Shown piece by piece: positions 39,243-42,409 of a stretch of 42,409 nt of DNA; position 1 is the first letter of the stretch, and each line of letters begins with the position of its first letter. Source of the stretch: Bacteroidota bacterium (GTDB taxonomy: Bacteria; Bacteroidota; Bacteroidia; Chitinophagales; Chitinophagaceae); the NCBI GenBank assembly GCA_005884665.1, contig VBAT01000014.1:6574-48982 (forward strand). The letters are read 5' to 3'. Position numbers and translations under genes: made by a program. Below the pieces are notes generated by a model that worked only from the letters and a program-made list of their open reading frames with translations, was not told where the DNA came from and did not search any database.

Positions 39243-42158
39243 TTAAAACGCTTTCTTTTCGACGGGTTTTCCGTCCACATCCAATTCAACGATCGGGTAG
39301 CCCAGGCGTTTCAGTCCGGGCAGGATCTTGGCTTTATCACCAACCAGAAGCATGTTCAATTTAGTGACATCGATATATTTTTTTGCCAGCGCATCAATCT
39401 CTGCTTTGGTCATGCCTTTCAGTATCTTCTGCTGTATTTCGGTATAATTGGCCGGGAGGTTGTAATCGAGAATCGTACGAATAAAACCAGCTTTTTGGAA
39501 ACCTGTTTCATATCGCAAAGCATCCCGTTGACCGATAGCGTTTTTCAGAAATATCAATTCATCGTCGGTTGCGCCAAAATCCGAATACTTTTTCAGATCT
39601 GTTACGAGTTCGACTAACGCACTATCAGTAGCCTCGGCCTTGATGCCCGAGCTGAATTGAAAATCGCCTCCGTATTCATCACCATTGAACGAAGAACGGG
39701 CGCCATAGGTCCAGCCCTTGTCTTCACGGAGATCAATGTTAATCCTGCCATTGAATGATCCGCCAAAAATAAAGTTCATCAGCCCGGCCCTGTAAAATTC
39801 GCCAGTAGCATCATATTTAAGGCCTGTGTTGTAGCCAACGCGGAATTCCGTTTGTGCCGCTTTTGGAATATCTACCAGGTAGATCTGGGACTGCCCGTTT
39901 GCCATTGGGGTAGCTGCAACGTTTGGCAATTCAACTTTCTTATTCGGCAATTTATTTAAGAAAGCAAGCTTCGGTAATATCTCCGATTGTTTGACATCAC
40001 CAACTATAACCACTTTCATTCCTTTATTCGTGATGTAATTGTCGTAGTAACCCTGGATATCGTCAATCGTGATATTAGGGACGGTGTTTTCAGTGCCGCC
40101 TTCATCCATTCCTAAAATATTGTTGGGGCCGAAATTGATCTTCGCGATAACATCGCTGGCCACCGCGGCAGGTTGAGATTTGCTTTGTTTGAAACCTTCC
40201 ATCGTTTGCCTCTTTATCCGCTGGAAAGCTTCATCGGAGAATTTCGGGTTGAACATTCTTTCCTGGAGCAGTATCAGCGTCTTGTCAAGGTTCTTTTTCA
40301 AACACTGTATGTTAAATGCGATCTCATCCTTTCCGCTGCTAACGGTTATCGAGCTGGCCAGCTTTTGTAATTCCAGGGAAAACTGTTCCGCGGTGTAATT
40401 CTTTGTATCCTCATTCATCATACGGGCGAAAAGATTGGATAGTCCGACCTTATCAAGATGATTGGCCTGGAGCAGGTGACCACCCGGGATGGTAATTGAA
40501 ATAGTAACAGTCGGTATCTCCGTATTCTCAGTACCTATCATTTTAATTCCATTCGGAAAATCTTTTCTCCAGAAGGCCGGAACTTTTACTACCGGGTTGG
40601 GACCGTTGCCCGGGATCTTGCTGCGATCGAAATTGTCTTTAGCTTTTACATATTTTAATCCTTCATAGCCATAATTGGGAGCTACATAATGTGTTTTGTC
40701 TATTATATAGTTATCGTCCCTGGCGATCATGTTTTCCTGACCCTTGGCCAGTACACTCAGTATAACATGTGGTTTTCCTTTGATGTACTTTTCATAAGCT
40801 TTCATAACATCTTCCTTGGTCAACCTGCTGTATTCATCCAGCAATTTTTTTATCATGTTGGGGTTGCCGGCAAAAGTTTGAAAGGCGGCTAACTGGCTCA
40901 CTTTCCCCGACACACTGGCGAGGCCGTTGATCGTCCTGCTTTCAAATTCATTCTTGAATCTTTCGACATCGTCGTCGGTTACACCTCTTTTTTCAAATAC
41001 GCCAAAGGCCTCATTGATAAGTTGTTCCATTTCTTCCAGCGATTTGCCCTGGTAAGGCGTGATCGAAATGGAAAATTCACCTGCTAACTCCGACAATTGA
41101 CTATTGGCGCTTGCCTGTACTGCTTTTTGTGGGTTTAATATCGTTTGATAGAACACAGAATTGCGGTTGCCACCGCCACCTCCTCCTCCACCACCACGTC
41201 CACCGCGGCCACCTCCAAATCCTCCGCCACCGCCCAACACTTGTGCCAGGCAGGCCAGAGCTGCTTCGTCGGGATGATAATTGGGAACGGTTGGGTATAC
41301 CAGCCTCAATTGTGATGACCTTGCATAGTTGTCGACGTAGCTAACATAGCGGTCCTTGTCTATTACAACCGGGGCCAGTTTTACTGGGGTAACTTCAGGG
41401 CCACGCGGGATGGGAGCAAAATATTTCTGGACAAGTTTTACTACATCGGCGGTTTTTACATCGCCGCCAATGGTGAGCGTTGCGTTGTTAGGTCCGTACC
41501 AGCGTAAAAAGAAATTCTTAAGATCGTCTACAGCGACTTTATTCAGCTCTTCGATATAACCAATCGTTAGCCATGAATAAGGATGACCGTAAGGATATAA
41601 GTTCTTGGCTGAATACTCGCTGGACAAACCATAAGGGCGATTGTCATAGTTCTGGCCTCTTTCATTTTTTACAGTTGCCCTTTGGATTTCGAATTTTCGC
41701 TGGGTTACGGAATCTAGCAGGAAGCCCATCCGGTCGGCTTCCAACCAGATCGCTTTTTCCAGTTGATTGCTTGGGATGGTTTCATAATAGTTGGTGCGAT
41801 CCCGGTTAGTGCTACCGTTCAGCGTTCCTCCCGCATCACTTACGATTTTAAAATGCTGTTCGTCTTTTACGTGGTCGCTGCCCTGGAACATCATGTGCTC
41901 GAAGAAGTGGGCAAATCCGGATTTACCGATCTCTTCCCGCGCGGAACCGACGTGGTAGGTGACATCCACGTGCACCACGGGGTCGCTATGATCTTCGTGT
42001 ACAATCAGGGTCAAGCCATTGGGAAATACATATTTTTCATAAGGTATAACAATCTCATTTCCTTGTTTGGTGACTTTTTCAACCAGTTTAGCCTGCCCGG
42101 ATACCACCCCGGCTAAGAAGACGGATAAACCGGACATAAGCAGCAATTTTTGTTTCAT
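39243..42158 (-). CDS. M16-family zinc metallopeptidase, periplasmic (second paralogue, with Gly-rich insert)
   Basis: The 971-residue protein is a tandem paralogue of the M16 enzyme downstream. A signal peptide (MKQKLLLMSGLSVFLAGVVS) is followed by the HxxEH motif HFFEH (residues 84-88) and KFEIQRATVKNERGQ. The second lobe carries LREDKGWTYGARSSF. Start ATG 42158; a longer frame to 42230 is not preferred. At residues 309-330 (DNA 41169-41234) it has 19 glycines among 22 residues, with one Phe and two Arg, where the paralogue has only GQGNNS. The codons there are a mixture of GGT, GGC and GGA, so the run is not recent triplet slippage. The gene is divergent from the AIM24-like gene. Confidence 0.95.
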   Translation of the reverse strand: MKQKLLLMSGLSVFLAGVVSGQAKLVEKVTKQGNEIVIPYEKYVFPNGLTLIVHEDHSDPVVHVDVTYHVGSAREEIGKSGFAHFFEHMMFQGSDHVKDEQHFKIVSDAGGTLNGSTNRDRTNYYETIPSNQLEKAIWLEADRMGFLLDSVTQRKFEIQRATVKNERGQNYDNRPYGLSSEYSAKNLYPYGHPYSWLTIGYIEELNKVAVDDLKNFFLRWYGPNNATLTIGGDVKTADVVKLVQKYFAPIPRGPEVTPVKLAPVVIDKDRYVSYVDNYARSSQLRLVYPTVPNYHPDEAALACLAQVLGGGGGFGGGRGGRGGGGGGGGGNRNSVFYQTILNPQKAVQASANSQLSELAGEFSISITPYQGKSLEEMEQLINEAFGVFEKRGVTDDDVERFKNEFESRTINGLASVSGKVSQLAAFQTFAGNPNMIKKLLDEYSRLTKEDVMKAYEKYIKGKPHVILSVLAKGQENMIARDDNYIIDKTHYVAPNYGYEGLKYVKAKDNFDRSKIPGNGPNPVVKVPAFWRKDFPNGIKMIGTENTEIPTVTISITIPGGHLLQANHLDKVGLSNLFARMMNEDTKNYTAEQFSLELQKLASSITVSSGKDEIAFNIQCLKKNLDKTLILLQERMFNPKFSDEAFQRIKRQTMEGFKQSKSQPAAVASDVIAKINFGPNNILGMDEGGTENTVPNITIDDIQGYYDNYITNKGMKVVIVGDVKQSEILPKLAFLNKLPNKKVELPNVAATPMANGQSQIYLVDIPKAAQTEFRVGYNTGLKYDATGEFYRAGLMNFIFGGSFNGRINIDLREDKGWTYGARSSFNGDEYGGDFQFSSGIKAEATDSALVELVTDLKKYSDFGATDDELIFLKNAIGQRDALRYETGFQKAGFIRTILDYNLPANYTEIQQKILKGMTKAEIDALAKKYIDVTKLNMLLVGDKAKILPGLKRLGYPIVELDVDGKPVEKKAF

Positions 42159-42262
42159 AAAAGAAATTTTGATTTTTAATGTGAGCAGTATGAAGATAAG
42201 GTAACCGGGCATAAAAAAAATGCCGTTCACCGATTAGACGTCCACGCAGAGCCTGTCTTTTC

Positions 42263-42270
42263 TAACTTTG
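42263..42270 (+). promoter_or_regulatory. -7 element (TAACTTTG) of the AIM24-family gene
   Basis: Exact TAnnTTTG match, 16 nt before the ATG at 42287. No clear -33 TTTG. Confidence 0.6.
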
Positions 42271-42286
42271 AAAAAAAATTTTTGCC

Positions 42287-42409
42287 ATGAGCTACACAAC
42301 ACGGACCAACCACGAAATCGACTACAAGATCTATGGTGAAGAATTGCAATTTGTAGAAATTGAACTGGACCCAAATGAGACCGCTGTCGCGGAGAGCGGC
42401 GCCATGATG
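42287..42409 (+). CDS. TIGR00266/AIM24-family protein, N-terminal fragment (gene cut by window end)
   Basis: The frame from ATG 42287 runs to the window end with 41 residues. The stretch [19 protein letters not shown] followed by [10 protein letters not shown] matches the start of the TIGR00266/AIM24 family (typical pattern: YEIxGxxLQxVEIELDPGExVxAExGAMM). These proteins form a beta-sandwich of unknown function; the mitochondrial relative AIM24 helps maintain inner-membrane complexes. The rest of the gene lies beyond the window. Its promoter element is at 42263-42270. Confidence 0.85.
   Translation, partial: MSYTTRTNHEIDYKIYGEELQFVEIELDPNETAVAESGAMM

Noticed and set aside
42208..42224. GGCAT-A7-ATGCC hairpin as a terminator
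   Set aside because: It lies upstream of both divergent genes, so neither needs a terminator there; a 5-bp stem around an A-run is likely chance or part of the M16 promoter region.
1..42409. tRNA or rRNA genes, phage or IS elements
   Set aside because: I saw no tRNA T-loop signatures in the gaps and no integrase, transposase or phage structural genes.

Overview
The window looks like chromosomal DNA of a Bacteroidota bacterium, most likely a Chitinophagaceae relative. Supporting signs are the -7 promoter element TAnnTTTG close to many start codons, a CarboxypepD_reg/TonB-dependent outer-membrane receptor, a cytophagalysin-like M43 lipoprotein protease, paired periplasmic M16 peptidases, the DUF1800/DUF1501 pair, and general lack of Shine-Dalgarno sites. 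I see no phage, plasmid, IS element, CRISPR array, rRNA or tRNA. Family assignments come from motif recognition by eye; no search was run.

Layout. 1-227: 3' end of a probable recO. 378-3815 (minus): operon of amidohydrolase, di-heme cytochrome c peroxidase and small cytochrome c. 4034-5098 (plus): prfA, followed by about 430 bp without a recognised gene that ends in a strong plus-strand terminator (candidate sRNA or micro-ORF locus). 5549-7842 (minus): gcvH, ECF sigma factor, anti-sigma factor, VanZ-like protein. 8066-10540 (plus): TonB-dependent receptor, then a terminator and an 84/85-bp tandem repeat. 10814-11902 (minus): cyclophilin PPIase and a conserved hypothetical. 11945-13816 (plus): GNAT acetyltransferase and serS. 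13924-14904 (minus): M43 protease. 15260-18007 (plus): DUF1800 and DUF1501. 18081-22108 (minus): OPT and POT peptide transporters. 22248-24887 (plus): purD and tryptophan 2,3-dioxygenase. 25045-27779 (minus): alpha/beta hydrolase, small outer-membrane barrel, MFS transporter. 28068-34257 (plus): the complete rod-shape cluster mreB-mreC-mreD-mrdA-rodA, then an MBL-fold hydrolase. 35113-42158 (minus): outer-membrane protein and two tandem M16 zinc peptidases. 42287-42409 (plus): 5' end of a TIGR00266/AIM24-family gene.

How it fits together. Most genes are core housekeeping: translation (prfA, serS), one-carbon and purine metabolism (gcvH, purD), and elongasome wall synthesis (mreBCD, PBP2, RodA). 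Around them sits an envelope and peptide-use set: secreted M43 and M16 proteases, OPT and POT peptide importers, a periplasmic PPIase and outer-membrane barrels. This suggests a protein- or peptide-scavenging lifestyle, which is inference.

The less explained material is mostly between genes: two orphan plus-strand terminators suggesting small RNAs, several families of palindromic repeats, promoters so close to ATG codons that leaderless mRNAs are expected, and a pair of overlapping divergent promoters. Within proteins, a 22-residue glycine-rich insert separates the two M16 paralogues, the POT transporter carries a loop of about 118 residues, and the cytochrome peroxidase has a long unassigned N-terminal region. 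I did not find a clear-cut new defence or biosynthetic system.
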